From Gammaproteobacteria bacterium (lineage in GTDB: Bacteria; Pseudomonadota; Gammaproteobacteria; Pseudomonadales; Azotimanducaceae): a stretch of DNA of 64,000 nt. The position numbers and the translations under genes were made by a program. Below are positions 18,046-26,574 of this stretch, one piece after another. Numbering within the stretch: the stretch's first letter is position 1; every line of letters starts with the position of its first letter. The notes beneath the pieces are model-generated. The model was given only the letters and a program-made list of their open reading frames with translations. It searched no databases and was not told the origin of the DNA. The stretch covers positions 1-64,000 of the forward strand of contig JABIZD010000041.1 of NCBI GenBank assembly GCA_018666555.1, given 5' to 3'.

Positions 18046-19371
18046 TTAACCACCCTGTAAATGTTCTGGTAACTCAACCCATTGTCCCATTTCACCGACG
18101 TTATCGGGTAACTGGGCCATCTTCTCTGCCAGGTCATAACTTTGAAAATTCGCGAGAAAATTAGCGATGGCTTTCCCCCACCACATTCTCTTGCGCAACT
18201 CTTCGGCATCAAGGTCTTGTTCAGTTGCGCCTTCACTACCAAGCTCAACCCGTCCTGCACCCTCATTTTCAAATGCTGCAGACCGCCAGATTGCGCCACC
18301 CATACCGATGTAATAGACATAGAGCACCGTCGTCATAATCGCGTATTCCTGCTCGAACTGAGCATAGCTATAATCGGGATAACGCTGGGTTTTTGATTTG
18401 AAAAGGTCATAGAAGGTTCGCATTATCAGCTGCCTGTTGGGGCTGCTATATACCTCTGGCAACACTGTGCCACTACTCATCAAATAGGCAAGATCAGATG
18501 GCACAGGTCCCTGAAACATCAACTGGAAATCAATGGTAAGCCAGCCATCTGGGTAGGCCTGACTCTTATCGCAGATAAACAGATTATCGCCGCGTAAATC
18601 ACCATGAGAAAGTGTGCAGGTGCCGCCATTTTCAGGTTTGATTGGGTCGAAGAACGCTTCCAGTTTACGGGTAAAAAGCTCAGCTACATTCATACCCAGA
18701 AGCTGGTCCCAGGGTCGACCATTTGTGAGCGGAGAGTCAGCCAGGCTGACGACCTTGTCAAATAATTTAGCTCCTCCCGGCATTACCTCACGGTAGACAG
18801 CCAAATTTTCATCAGAGCACCAATGTTCAACACCTGCTGTCTTCAGCTCGGCCAAACGGCTTCCCTCGTGACAGCCCTCCCACGCAATGGCGGTATCAAC
18901 CAAAGCCGGTATCAGATTCATAACCTCATCAAGGCCCATTTCATTTTCATGAATCTTCTGTTCTGCAAAGCCGCTGACATCCTCCATGATCAGGCCCCAA
19001 CGATTCTGACTGGCATCATAATCCGCCAGAAACACCTTTGGACGAGGAAAGAAACCCGCCTCTTTCATCATATAGCCTTTGATATCCTTTATGAACATAT
19101 CACTGATAGCTTCACTTGGAAGCATTTCAAAATCAGGCCACGCTTTGGCAACAAAAGCATCACAACAGGTCGTTGGCTCGGCAAACTCTACTTTTATTTT
19201 CTTAATATCTGAAAAATAGCCCGCGGTCATACCAACACCACTTTCACGTACAGATGTAATGGAATTACTCGACTCAATCAGCCCCTGGCTCCTGAGAATA
19301 TCAGTCAAATATTGGGCATCAATTTCAGCGAGGTTTTGGGGTAATGTCATTCCTGCTGGCACCGTCTTCAA
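18046..19371 (-). CDS. Phosphotransferase, ecdysteroid-kinase-like (APH/CHK fold)
   Basis: A 441-residue kinase-like protein. The catalytic loop LSHGDLRGDN carries His256, Asp258 and Asn263, followed by the metal-binding aspartate in LTIDFQLMFQGP near 280 and DLAYLMSS. The DFQ and SDLAYL pattern is closest to the EcKL/CHK branch of small-molecule kinases, not to aminoglycoside resistance enzymes. There is no signal peptide. TTG at 19371 was chosen because GGGAG lies seven bases upstream; a TTG at 19389 and an ATG at 19350 are alternatives. The substrate is probably a hydroxylated small lipid or sterol-like molecule by family analogy, which is inference. It is followed by the acylase gene on the same strand and is divergent from an LLM oxidoreductase. 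Confidence 0.8.
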   Translation of the reverse strand: MKTVPAGMTLPQNLAEIDAQYLTDILRSQGLIESSNSITSVRESGVGMTAGYFSDIKKIKVEFAEPTTCCDAFVAKAWPDFEMLPSEAISDMFIKDIKGYMMKEAGFFPRPKVFLADYDASQNRWGLIMEDVSGFAEQKIHENEMGLDEVMNLIPALVDTAIAWEGCHEGSRLAELKTAGVEHWCSDENLAVYREVMPGGAKLFDKVVSLADSPLTNGRPWDQLLGMNVAELFTRKLEAFFDPIKPENGGTCTLSHGDLRGDNLFICDKSQAYPDGWLTIDFQLMFQGPVPSDLAYLMSSGTVLPEVYSSPNRQLIMRTFYDLFKSKTQRYPDYSYAQFEQEYAIMTTVLYVYYIGMGGAIWRSAAFENEGAGRVELGSEGATEQDLDAEELRKRMWWGKAIANFLANFQSYDLAEKMAQLPDNVGEMGQWVELPEHLQGG

Positions 19372-19690
19372 ATAAGCTCTCCCTCTCAAACCTAATCTGA
19401 CACTGTATAATTTATTAAAGCCTATTAACAGACCTGGATTCTAATCCCGATAGTCTTTCGCAGCGATGTCAGGTGGCGTTTGCTTTACACAAACCAAACC
19501 AGTTCCTTCCAACCCACGAGATTACATGAAGATTGCCACCTCAATGATTTAAATCGTCATCAAATTGACCTGTTCGGTGCTATCAGCATCACTTGATTGC
19601 TTTTACCAATGCAGGCATTACGATAGGATTAGGGCTCTCTGCAGTGATCAAGGTCATCTGAGAACCCGGTATCTAAATAAAGGAAATACC
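19372..19690. other. 319-base divergent intergenic region
   Basis: Separates the minus-strand phosphotransferase from the plus-strand LLM oxidoreductase, so it must hold two outward promoters. A TATAAT-like element occurs at 19406-19411, but no convincing -35 partner was found on either strand. An open frame upstream of 19691 is a non-coding extension of the LLM gene. Nothing else was recognised. Confidence 0.4.
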
Positions 19691-20530
19691 ATGAAAATCG
19701 GTCTATTTGGGATAAATATGAATTTTCTGGCCTATCCGGCCTGGACTAAAACCGTCGCCCAGCATGCTGAAAAAAATGGTTTCGAATCGCTGTGGACAGG
19801 AGAACATGTGGTGCTACCTGACCCGCAACAGGCTCCATCACCTGCGCCGCCAGACACGCCCATGACCCATCCATCAACGTCGCTGGCGTATCTGGCGGCA
19901 GTGACAGAAACCATCAAACTCGGCACCGGTATCACTCTGATCGCACAACGAAACCCAGTTGTACTGGCCAAGGAAATGGGTTCTCTTGATCTGCTCAGTG
20001 GTGGGCGTCTACTACTGGGTATCGGCGCTGGCTATCTTCACCAGGAGTTTTCAGCGCTCGGCATTGAGTTTGCCACCAGGGGTGCCCGGACCGATGAATA
20101 CATCGATGCCATGAGAGCGCTTTGGAACCAACCTAACCCCAGCTTCCAGGGCAAATACGTTAATTTTAACGGCATTCAGGCGCAACCCAGACCAGCACAA
20201 CCCGGCGGACCTCCGATTATCGTCGGCGGAGCAAGCCCCGCAGCCCTGCGCCGAGCCGTTACTAAAGGTCAGGGTTGGTATGGTTTTGCCATGTCTGTTG
20301 ATGTTGCCAAGAAAACCTGCGCAACAATTAGGCAAGCCAGTGATAAGTTTGAGAGACCCGCTGACCTAGGCCCTCTGGAACTCAGCATTACGCCACCTAA
20401 ACCACCGACTAAAATGATGGCAGAAGATTATGCTGCCATTGGCATCACTCGGCTCATACCGATGCTCGGTTTCTACAAACAAAGCAACATTCTAGAGTCC
20501 CTCGATGGCCTTGCCACCGAGCTTCTCTAG
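19691..20530 (+). CDS. LLM-class (luciferase-like) F420-dependent oxidoreductase
   Basis: A 279-residue TIM-barrel flavin/F420 oxidoreductase. It starts MKIGLFGINMNFLAYP and shows the family's ESLWTGEHVVLP near 35-46, an IKLGTGI strand, NPVVLAKEMGSLDLLSGGRLLLGIGAGYL around 90-120, and the GGPPIIVGGASPAALRRA block near 175-195. ATG at 19691 is supported by AAAGGAAA about seven bases upstream; text before it is not coding. The family transfers hydride to or from small substrates using F420 or FMN, and the cofactor cannot be decided from the sequence alone. A second, different LLM protein is at 56128-56997. No F420 biosynthesis gene is in the window. Confidence 0.88.
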   Translation: MKIGLFGINMNFLAYPAWTKTVAQHAEKNGFESLWTGEHVVLPDPQQAPSPAPPDTPMTHPSTSLAYLAAVTETIKLGTGITLIAQRNPVVLAKEMGSLDLLSGGRLLLGIGAGYLHQEFSALGIEFATRGARTDEYIDAMRALWNQPNPSFQGKYVNFNGIQAQPRPAQPGGPPIIVGGASPAALRRAVTKGQGWYGFAMSVDVAKKTCATIRQASDKFERPADLGPLELSITPPKPPTKMMAEDYAAIGITRLIPMLGFYKQSNILESLDGLATELL

Positions 20531-20666
20531 GACTTGCAAGAATGCAAATCAGATACCGGCCAACGCATTTCAATACACTGCGAGCAGGCTATCGAACCGG
20601 GCATTACGAAGTCTTGCCGCTCATCCTTAGCTGCTCAACTAAAGCCAATGCTTAATGCGACCCATT

Positions 20667-21686
20667 TTAGCCAGCCAACTGGTCAAACTGTTGCAGAATT
20701 TTCTCGCCTTGTTCATGCTCAAGAATCATAGATTTAAGGCTTTTGTATTGGTTCTCGGCTGCGATCAAAGGCTGTTCCTGGGTTGCCCAGATGACTAACC
20801 CCTGCCAGAAACGATCAATTAATTCAGATCCTGGCAGGCTACCACCGTCAATCGTTTGCACTGTCAGCTCTCGGAACTCTCCCAAATACAGACGTAACGA
20901 TTCAACATGGATCTCTTCATCAAGCCTTATCCTGCCAATCAGTGCTGCTGCTGTCTCGGCAACTTCACGCCGATCAAGAAATAAGGCCTGATCACGGAAA
21001 GTCTTCTGGGTTGCTTCAAAACCAATCTCCGCCCGAAATTCAATCATCAGTAAATTCATGAGAAAACTCAGCATGCCTTCGTACTGGGGCTCTATCTCTG
21101 GCATCAATCGACGTCCAGCCTCTGGCCTTGCAATCGCCTCCGGCGGTTCTACATCAGGATGCGCCTGATCACCAAATACGATATCCCTAGCCACAAACCA
21201 CATCACATCATGCCCACCAATCCCCTTATCAGGTTCGCCACCTTCGTCGATGCCGTGAATGGCGAGCAAACCATTGTTCAGGTGCCCCAATGCCATCTCA
21301 CTGATATCTTCTTCAATAATTTCCTGTAAATCAGGAAACGCCATCTCAGCCAGCACCCTACCTCGGCCTTCAATTTTTCCAGTGATAGTCAAGCTGTTCC
21401 AAAAAGGCTGATCCACCCCCTGTGCAATCAAAAATACTGCCTGCCGATGATTAGGCATGCGGGCACCGCTTAATAATGAAGCGTTAGCATCAAAAAGATC
21501 CCCTCCGCGTGACTTCAGCGCTTTAGTCCAGGCCTCAATGGCCGCGCGTCTGCCCTTTGATCGCGGAGGAATATAGGTCCCCTGTGCGTCAAAGCCGCCA
21601 TGCATGCGTACACTCTCGATCTGATGTAAGCAATCATAGGTATGCTCTGAATAAAGCTCTGACTCAGCATAAATCAACTTATCCAA
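20667..21686 (-). CDS. Unrecognised 339-residue protein, possibly ferritin-like
   Basis: No family was recognised with confidence. The protein has no signal peptide or membrane segment and is rich in helix-forming residues. Residues near 205-280 form long helices with acidic and histidine residues spaced as in di-iron ferritin-like proteins: MIEFRAEIGFEATQ, then RIRLDEEIHVESLRLYLGE with an ExxH. The middle contains GIGGHDVMWFVARDIVFG and an alanine/proline linker. The frame is long, free of rare text, and has good family-like composition, so it is very probably a real gene. It ends convergently with the LLM oxidoreductase. A metal-dependent oxygenase or a ferritin-like storage fold are possibilities only. 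Confidence 0.75.
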   Translation of the reverse strand: MDKLIYAESELYSEHTYDCLHQIESVRMHGGFDAQGTYIPPRSKGRRAAIEAWTKALKSRGGDLFDANASLLSGARMPNHRQAVFLIAQGVDQPFWNSLTITGKIEGRGRVLAEMAFPDLQEIIEEDISEMALGHLNNGLLAIHGIDEGGEPDKGIGGHDVMWFVARDIVFGDQAHPDVEPPEAIARPEAGRRLMPEIEPQYEGMLSFLMNLLMIEFRAEIGFEATQKTFRDQALFLDRREVAETAAALIGRIRLDEEIHVESLRLYLGEFRELTVQTIDGGSLPGSELIDRFWQGLVIWATQEQPLIAAENQYKSLKSMILEHEQGEKILQQFDQLAG

Positions 21687-21995
21687 TTGGTTTTCCTTTC
21701 CTGCTTGACGGTTTAATCGCTACTGTACTATCTCGTCTGGAATTTTCATAGACGATTGTAACCAATCGAATTGGCTTATTAATGATCATCATTTGACAGC
21801 TTTCTGACAAATGAAGACAATGTTGTCTGCTCTCAGGTTAGCCAATATGAACTGCAACCCCTCCGACGCTGTGAGCAGCCTTTTCTGTGTAGTCAGTTCA
21901 GCACTTCAGAGCCTATACGGCAGACTAACAGCACTAACCAACTCAGCGATCCATCAACTGGTGAAACTATCCGCAAACCCAGACAGGAAAATTCA
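21687..21995. other. 309-base divergent intergenic region with a palindrome
   Basis: Lies between the divergent ferritin-like and SDR genes. It contains an inverted repeat with seven-base arms, TCATTTG at 21789-21795 and CAAATGA at 21808-21814, spaced by 12 bases, a plausible dimeric-regulator site for either gene. No clear promoter hexamers were seen. Small open frames in this stretch have no family-like text. Confidence 0.45.
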
Positions 21996-22793
21996 ATGAT
22001 TGACTTAACAGGCAAGGTAGCCGTCGTTACCGGCGCTAGCAAAGGTATCGGCAAAGGCATTGCAGAGGGCTTGGGTGAAGCCGGTTGCACCGTCTACTTC
22101 ACTGGCAGAAGTACCAGCGAGGACTCACCAGCGCCACCGATGACCATTGAGGCGACAGCGGCATCAGTCACTGCTTTTGGCGGAACTGCTATTCCAGTGG
22201 CCCTGGATCACAATAATGATGACGAAGTCAGGCAACTGTTCCAACGTATCGAGCGGGAACAAGGCCGGCTTGATATCCTGGTTAACAATGTCTACCAGAT
22301 CCCCAACCCACCCGCTATGGGCAAAGGCTTCTGGGAGCATCCGATTTCGGTATGGGATGACCAGTGCGGAGTCGGTCTAAGAGGTTATTACACAGCCTCA
22401 GTATTAGGCGCGCCAATGATGGTAAAGCAAAAAAGTGGCTTGATCGTTAATATTTCCTCAAGGGGGGGGCAAGGTTACGTTTTCAGTGCCAGCTATGGCG
22501 TCGGCAAGGCCGGTGTCGACCGTATGGCCCAGGACTTCGCCGTTGAATTAATGGACCACAACGTCACCGCAATCTCGCTGTCACCTTCAAAGGTTAAAAC
22601 TGAATTCATACTGGACATGATCGCCCAAGGCAAAATGGAAATGGACCCGAACCTGGCTCAATCAGTTCGCCTGTCCGGCCGCGTGATAGCAGCATTAGCC
22701 GTTGATGCCAACCTATTCTCAAAAACAGGCGGCATCTACACAGTCAGCGAAATAGCTGAAGAATACGATGTCATTGATCCAGACCACGAATAA
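21996..22793 (+). CDS. Short-chain dehydrogenase/reductase (DHRS1-like)
   Basis: A 265-residue SDR. TGASKGIG lies at 12-19 and an arginine in TGRST (about 36-40) suggests NADP preference. The usual NNAG is replaced by NNVY, a feature of DHRS1-like SDRs, and the catalytic pair is Tyr167 and Lys171 in SYGVGK. AGGAAA precedes the ATG by about eight bases. A run of eight G at 22462-22469 encodes Gly-Gly in the segment just before the active-site tyrosine. It keeps the frame here but is a possible slippage site. Relatives reduce carbonyl compounds and steroids. It converges on the DUF5690 gene. Confidence 0.9.
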   Translation: MIDLTGKVAVVTGASKGIGKGIAEGLGEAGCTVYFTGRSTSEDSPAPPMTIEATAASVTAFGGTAIPVALDHNNDDEVRQLFQRIEREQGRLDILVNNVYQIPNPPAMGKGFWEHPISVWDDQCGVGLRGYYTASVLGAPMMVKQKSGLIVNISSRGGQGYVFSASYGVGKAGVDRMAQDFAVELMDHNVTAISLSPSKVKTEFILDMIAQGKMEMDPNLAQSVRLSGRVIAALAVDANLFSKTGGIYTVSEIAEEYDVIDPDHE

Positions 22794-22848
22794 GGCAACT
22801 AAAACACCCGAACCCAAAGCAACCCAATTTTGACTAGCTGTGCTGCGT

Positions 22849-24123
22849 TTATTTGGGGATAAGCCGGGTAAAATAGAAATAAGCAAAGCCCAGACCGACA
22901 AAACCGATTATTGCGGTCAGGTAACTGAACTGGATGAAGAACTCCAGGATGCTATCCCCCTGGTAAAAAAAAGTCTGGTACAGCATGACTAGAATACTGC
23001 CTACATAGCCCATGGCATCGGCAATATAAATCAGGAATCCTGCGTTGCTTTTGTATTGCAGGCTGGCGACTAGCCTTTCAAACAACATACTACCAACGGG
23101 AATGTAGGCGATATAGGCTCCCAGACCCACCAAAACGATCCACCAAAATGGATCCGTAAGGATAGCTGCGCGATAAAAGTAAGTGCTACCGGCAAGTAAA
23201 AGCATCGCTAAAGCCATAATGCCTATGACAGTCTGCACAGCCCTGAGATTGTTCCTGATCAAGATGAACGAGGCCATTATGAACAAAGATATCACTGCCA
23301 CCCAAAACTCGGTTTCAGCAAATATCCGGAAATTTCCTGACAGGCCGATTTCATTAAAGATATCCGCAGCAAAGTTATCTCGGTAATCCCGGAAAGCCGT
23401 CAGAAAGAAATACATGACAACAATCGCCAGTAACCCAGGCCAGGTACCATACAAGAGGCGACGTCGGTCTGCCGATGTCATGGGTTCCCTGACATGACGA
23501 GCACGAATATCCTCGGCCGTTGGCAATGCCACTTGATTCAACCACCAGACAGAAAAAAACAGTGGCACAAGGAACAAGGCACCTGTTAAGAACGGCATCC
23601 AGTATTGCGATACCGCAAACTCCAGCATAATGAATTTGCCTATGGCCTTTGTCACCCCAGACGCCAGAATAAAACTTGCACTTAGAATAGCCGCCAGTAA
23701 TTCAGTGGTCCTGCGTCCCTCGAGATAGGAGAATACCAGTCCCCATATCATGCCGAGTGGCAAACCATTAAAAAAAAGCAGCACAAAATTATAGGGCGGC
23801 GGAACCAAGGCAAAGCCTAGCAGTGCTAATTCGGCAAACAGCACTAATGCGATAATCATCCAGGGCCGGTGTGCTGCAGTCAGCTCAGAAATAACTTTGA
23901 TACCGATAAACTTAGAAGACGCATAACCCAATAATTGCGCCAAAACCAAAACAACTTTATAGCTGATAGCAAAATCCTGCACATCATCAAAAATACCCAC
24001 TGCAAATGGCTTCCTGAACGCATACATACAGAAATAAACAAGAAACGCAGGTACCGACGCGGATAGTATGAAGCCCAGCCCCTGACCAGAATTAACTCTC
24101 ATTTTCCAATCAGCCAGGGCCAT
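22849..24123 (-). CDS. DUF5690 family membrane protein (MFS-like transporter)
   Basis: A 424-residue polytopic inner-membrane protein with about 12 predicted helices, MFS-like in arrangement. The text YAFRKPF near 35-41, LAQLLGYASSKFIGIKVISE near 61-80 and GLPLGMIWGLVFSYLEGR near 118-135 is characteristic of the DUF5690 group, whose substrates are unknown. The ATG at 24123 lies inside the end of the upstream hydrolase gene (14-base overlap) and is preceded by GAAGG, so translation of the two is probably coupled. This linkage suggests it moves a compound made or consumed by the PAF-acetylhydrolase-like enzyme. That role is inference. Confidence 0.85.
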   Translation of the reverse strand: MALADWKMRVNSGQGLGFILSASVPAFLVYFCMYAFRKPFAVGIFDDVQDFAISYKVVLVLAQLLGYASSKFIGIKVISELTAAHRPWMIIALVLFAELALLGFALVPPPYNFVLLFFNGLPLGMIWGLVFSYLEGRRTTELLAAILSASFILASGVTKAIGKFIMLEFAVSQYWMPFLTGALFLVPLFFSVWWLNQVALPTAEDIRARHVREPMTSADRRRLLYGTWPGLLAIVVMYFFLTAFRDYRDNFAADIFNEIGLSGNFRIFAETEFWVAVISLFIMASFILIRNNLRAVQTVIGIMALAMLLLAGSTYFYRAAILTDPFWWIVLVGLGAYIAYIPVGSMLFERLVASLQYKSNAGFLIYIADAMGYVGSILVMLYQTFFYQGDSILEFFIQFSYLTAIIGFVGLGFAYFYFTRLIPK

Positions 24124-25321
24124 GCTTACCTTCCATTAAATCAGCCTCCGGTACAGCATTGAGGACTGTCAGGTTAGCCTCAGACACTGTCAACTGGCAC
24201 GCTGTCGGCATCTCATCTGCAGGAGGATAAAAGTGAGCCCTGAAGAAGCTAAGCAGATTAGTGTTTAAGTAGGTGCGAATTTTATGTCGGCAAACGGATC
24301 CAGACAAACCAAGCCATTGAGACAGTCGGCTAAACTGAGGTGCATCCGAAAAATCAAAATGACGGGTACCTGGAAGTAATCGAACGGACCCAGCCTCAGA
24401 GTGTTTCACGAGCTTGTCCAGCAATCGGTAATTCAGCGGCTCTCCTTTCCACTTTCCTTGGCCAATATAAAGAAACGGTGTCTTTAAACCGGTATTGAAG
24501 AAATCTTTTGACAGCGGCAGCATCCAGCCATCAAGCGCTACTGATGCCACTACCCGCGGATCTGTGGCAGCCAACAGGAAACTGCTAGCCCCGCCATAAG
24601 AATGCCCAAAGACGCCCGTCCTCTGAGTATCCACGTTTACCCACAGAGGTTCATCCCGTCCAGCTCGCCTGGTTATCTCATTCAGCACGAAAGAAAGATC
24701 AGCCGTTCTTGTCGCCAGCTGAGGTGTTCTGAAGGCCCGAAACTCTGCTGGCGTTAACTCACCCTGGGCTGCCGATCGATAGTCAGCGACGGTTCCATCA
24801 CTGAAAATAGTCATATAGGCATCGTAGGCGTGATCAACGGCCACCACCATATAACCATGACTGGCCAATTCTTCTGCCTGTATGGAGTTCTGGTTCTTCA
24901 TGCCGCCCAGGCCATGGGAGAACAAGATTAACGGCGGCGATTCCGGTTGCTGCAATCTCGGCGCATCAAGAAATGCATTACTGCTGATCTTTTTTACATG
25001 ATCTATTACCCAAGCTGGCAATCCAACCTGGTAGGCGACCATAGCAAGACGTTGCTCGCCATGATCAAGATACTTTGCCGGCTCTGAATTTTCCGGTGCC
25101 GCGGCTGGGTACCAAACCTGGACCACCAACCTCCTCTTCTGCCCGGCCTGCTCGGTAAACCATTCATCTCTACTGGCATCGATCCAATCCAGCACAGAAA
25201 AACCAACGGCGTACGGACCCGTCGGTTGTGGTAGATCATCCAGGGGTAGCACTTTAGAGGTAAGCAGCGAGATGGCTGATCCGCACAGCCTGGTCAGCGA
25301 GGAGATTATCGAGTTAAGCAT
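24110..25321 (-). CDS. Platelet-activating-factor acetylhydrolase-like alpha/beta hydrolase
   Basis: A 403-residue serine hydrolase. FSHGLGG at 134-140 is the oxyanion loop, the nucleophile is Ser241 in GHSYGG, the acid Asp264 in ALDGW, and the base His321 in TRHFDFS. The 23- and 57-residue spacings are close to those of plasma PAF acetylhydrolase (group VII phospholipase A2), which supports the family call. The N-terminal 25 residues are weakly hydrophobic without a clear cleavage site, so location is uncertain. Members remove short or oxidised acyl chains from phospholipids. The gene overlaps the start of the DUF5690 transporter gene by 14 bases, so the two are probably translated together. 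Confidence 0.85.
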   Translation of the reverse strand: MLNSIISSLTRLCGSAISLLTSKVLPLDDLPQPTGPYAVGFSVLDWIDASRDEWFTEQAGQKRRLVVQVWYPAAAPENSEPAKYLDHGEQRLAMVAYQVGLPAWVIDHVKKISSNAFLDAPRLQQPESPPLILFSHGLGGMKNQNSIQAEELASHGYMVVAVDHAYDAYMTIFSDGTVADYRSAAQGELTPAEFRAFRTPQLATRTADLSFVLNEITRRAGRDEPLWVNVDTQRTGVFGHSYGGASSFLLAATDPRVVASVALDGWMLPLSKDFFNTGLKTPFLYIGQGKWKGEPLNYRLLDKLVKHSEAGSVRLLPGTRHFDFSDAPQFSRLSQWLGLSGSVCRHKIRTYLNTNLLSFFRAHFYPPADEMPTACQLTVSEANLTVLNAVPEADLMEGKHGPG

Positions 25322-25390
25322 GATGTTACTATTTCATTACTCTTGCATTAACCCATGGGCAGGGATAGGCCAGTTAAACCTTTAACGAGG

Positions 25391-25774
25391 TTAGCTTAAT
25401 CTTCGGTAACGCATCCTTGTACCGTGTTGTACCGATAGCAGGATTTCTTGAGCATTAAGTTCCTCTGGAAAATAAGCACCCGATATATGTGCCTGCGCTA
25501 GAGAAGCTCCATGCAGGTCGCTCTGTCTTAGGTCCAGGCCTCGCAGGTCTGCTCCCCGAAAATAAGCATTACTGAAATCTATCCCCAGAGCATCGATTTC
25601 ACGTAAGTCGGCACCCCTGAAGTCAGCGTTGCGAAGATCAGCATTTTGTCCTGCTGCCTTCCTGCGGTTAAATTCAGCTATGTCGCCATCCTTGACCAAT
25701 AAATACATACTATTATCAGAAGCGGTCGTTCCTGTATCAGTCACCGGTACTCTCCTTCGTCTAGCCTCCAGCAT
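25391..25774 (-). CDS. Small pentapeptide-repeat protein
   Basis: A 127-residue protein in which residues 44-105 follow the pentapeptide A(D/N)LxX pattern: NADLR NADFR GADLR, then NAYFR GADLR GLDLR QSDLH GASLA. Such repeats fold into a right-handed square helix. Before them is MYLLVKDGDIAEFNRRKAAG, a common N-terminal cap; an alternative ATG at 25708 would start there. The C-terminal 20 residues (about 106-127) are polar and basic. Function is unknown; some larger family members mimic DNA, but this one is too short and unspecific to say. It lies 69 bases upstream of the PAF-acetylhydrolase-like gene on the same strand. Confidence 0.8.
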   Translation of the reverse strand: MLEARRRRVPVTDTGTTASDNSMYLLVKDGDIAEFNRRKAAGQNADLRNADFRGADLREIDALGIDFSNAYFRGADLRGLDLRQSDLHGASLAQAHISGAYFPEELNAQEILLSVQHGTRMRYRRLS

Positions 25775-25996
25775 CTCAAGTAAGCCTACTTTTATATTGC
25801 CACATTAACAGATTTACGATTGTCCTGTGAATGCTTTAAATTTCGATAATTTTCTGCCGACATGCATCCTCATCCTGGGTTACTCATCGGCAGGTACTGG
25901 TATTTCTGGCCAAGCAGTGTCCGCTCTGTAATCGAGGTATTATATTCCTGTGGTTTAAGGATGCAGCAACCATGTCATACAAAAGGAAATATAACG

Positions 25997-26491
25997 ATGA
26001 CCATCGAAATCAATGGTATTGCCCACATTCAGTTGACGGTGGCCGAACCGGAAACCAGCCTGCCTTTCTGGGAAAGACTATGCCACTTTTTTAACATGCA
26101 AACGCTAATCAGCGGGGAAGATGTTGTTTACTGCATTGGCGCCCGCACCGGAATTCTGGTCAGAGGGGCCCCCGCGCGCACCGCGGAGGAAACCTTCGAC
26201 CAGGACCATCCTGGCTTGCACCACCTGTGTTTCAGGGCCAAAAGCCAGCACGACGTCGATGATATTTTTCTGTTTGTTCGCGACCAATTACAGGCAAACA
26301 TAGTACATGGGCCGGAACAGGGTACACGCTTTGCTCCAGGCTATTACTCGATCTTGTTTGAGGACCCTGGAGGAATCAGAATCGAAGTAAATTACGTCCC
26401 AGGGAAAGGTCATTTTGACGGCGAAGGCAGACTAGCCAATGGTGGTATCGGTCCCGCCAGCGCCTACGGCGAAGATGGTTTAACTGATTGA
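25997..26491 (+). CDS. VOC-superfamily (glyoxalase/dioxygenase-fold) protein
   Basis: A 164-residue vicinal-oxygen-chelate protein. The first metal-ligand position is His10 in GIAHIQLTVAE, a second His lies in GLHHLCFR near 74, and a Glu ends the last strand in GIRIEVNYVPG near 133-136. This is the H/H/E pattern of the fold. ATG at 25997 is backed by AAGGA ten bases upstream; the longer open frame has non-coding text. Possible roles include lactoylglutathione-lyase-like chemistry, extradiol cleavage or a binding protein; the exact reaction is unknown. It is divergent from the pentapeptide gene and convergent with a phosphotransferase gene. Confidence 0.85.
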   Translation: MTIEINGIAHIQLTVAEPETSLPFWERLCHFFNMQTLISGEDVVYCIGARTGILVRGAPARTAEETFDQDHPGLHHLCFRAKSQHDVDDIFLFVRDQLQANIVHGPEQGTRFAPGYYSILFEDPGGIRIEVNYVPGKGHFDGEGRLANGGIGPASAYGEDGLTD

Positions 26492-26574
26492 CTCCTTACT
26501 CTAGTGGCCCGATTTAAATGTCCGCCTCAGGGTTAAGGAAACGTTACTAAAAAAGCCCATTATAGAAGGCCAGC

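Noticed and set aside
18046-19371. Aminoglycoside resistance gene
   Set aside because: The DFQ and SDLAYL pattern is of the EcKL/CHK branch, and no mobile or resistance context exists.
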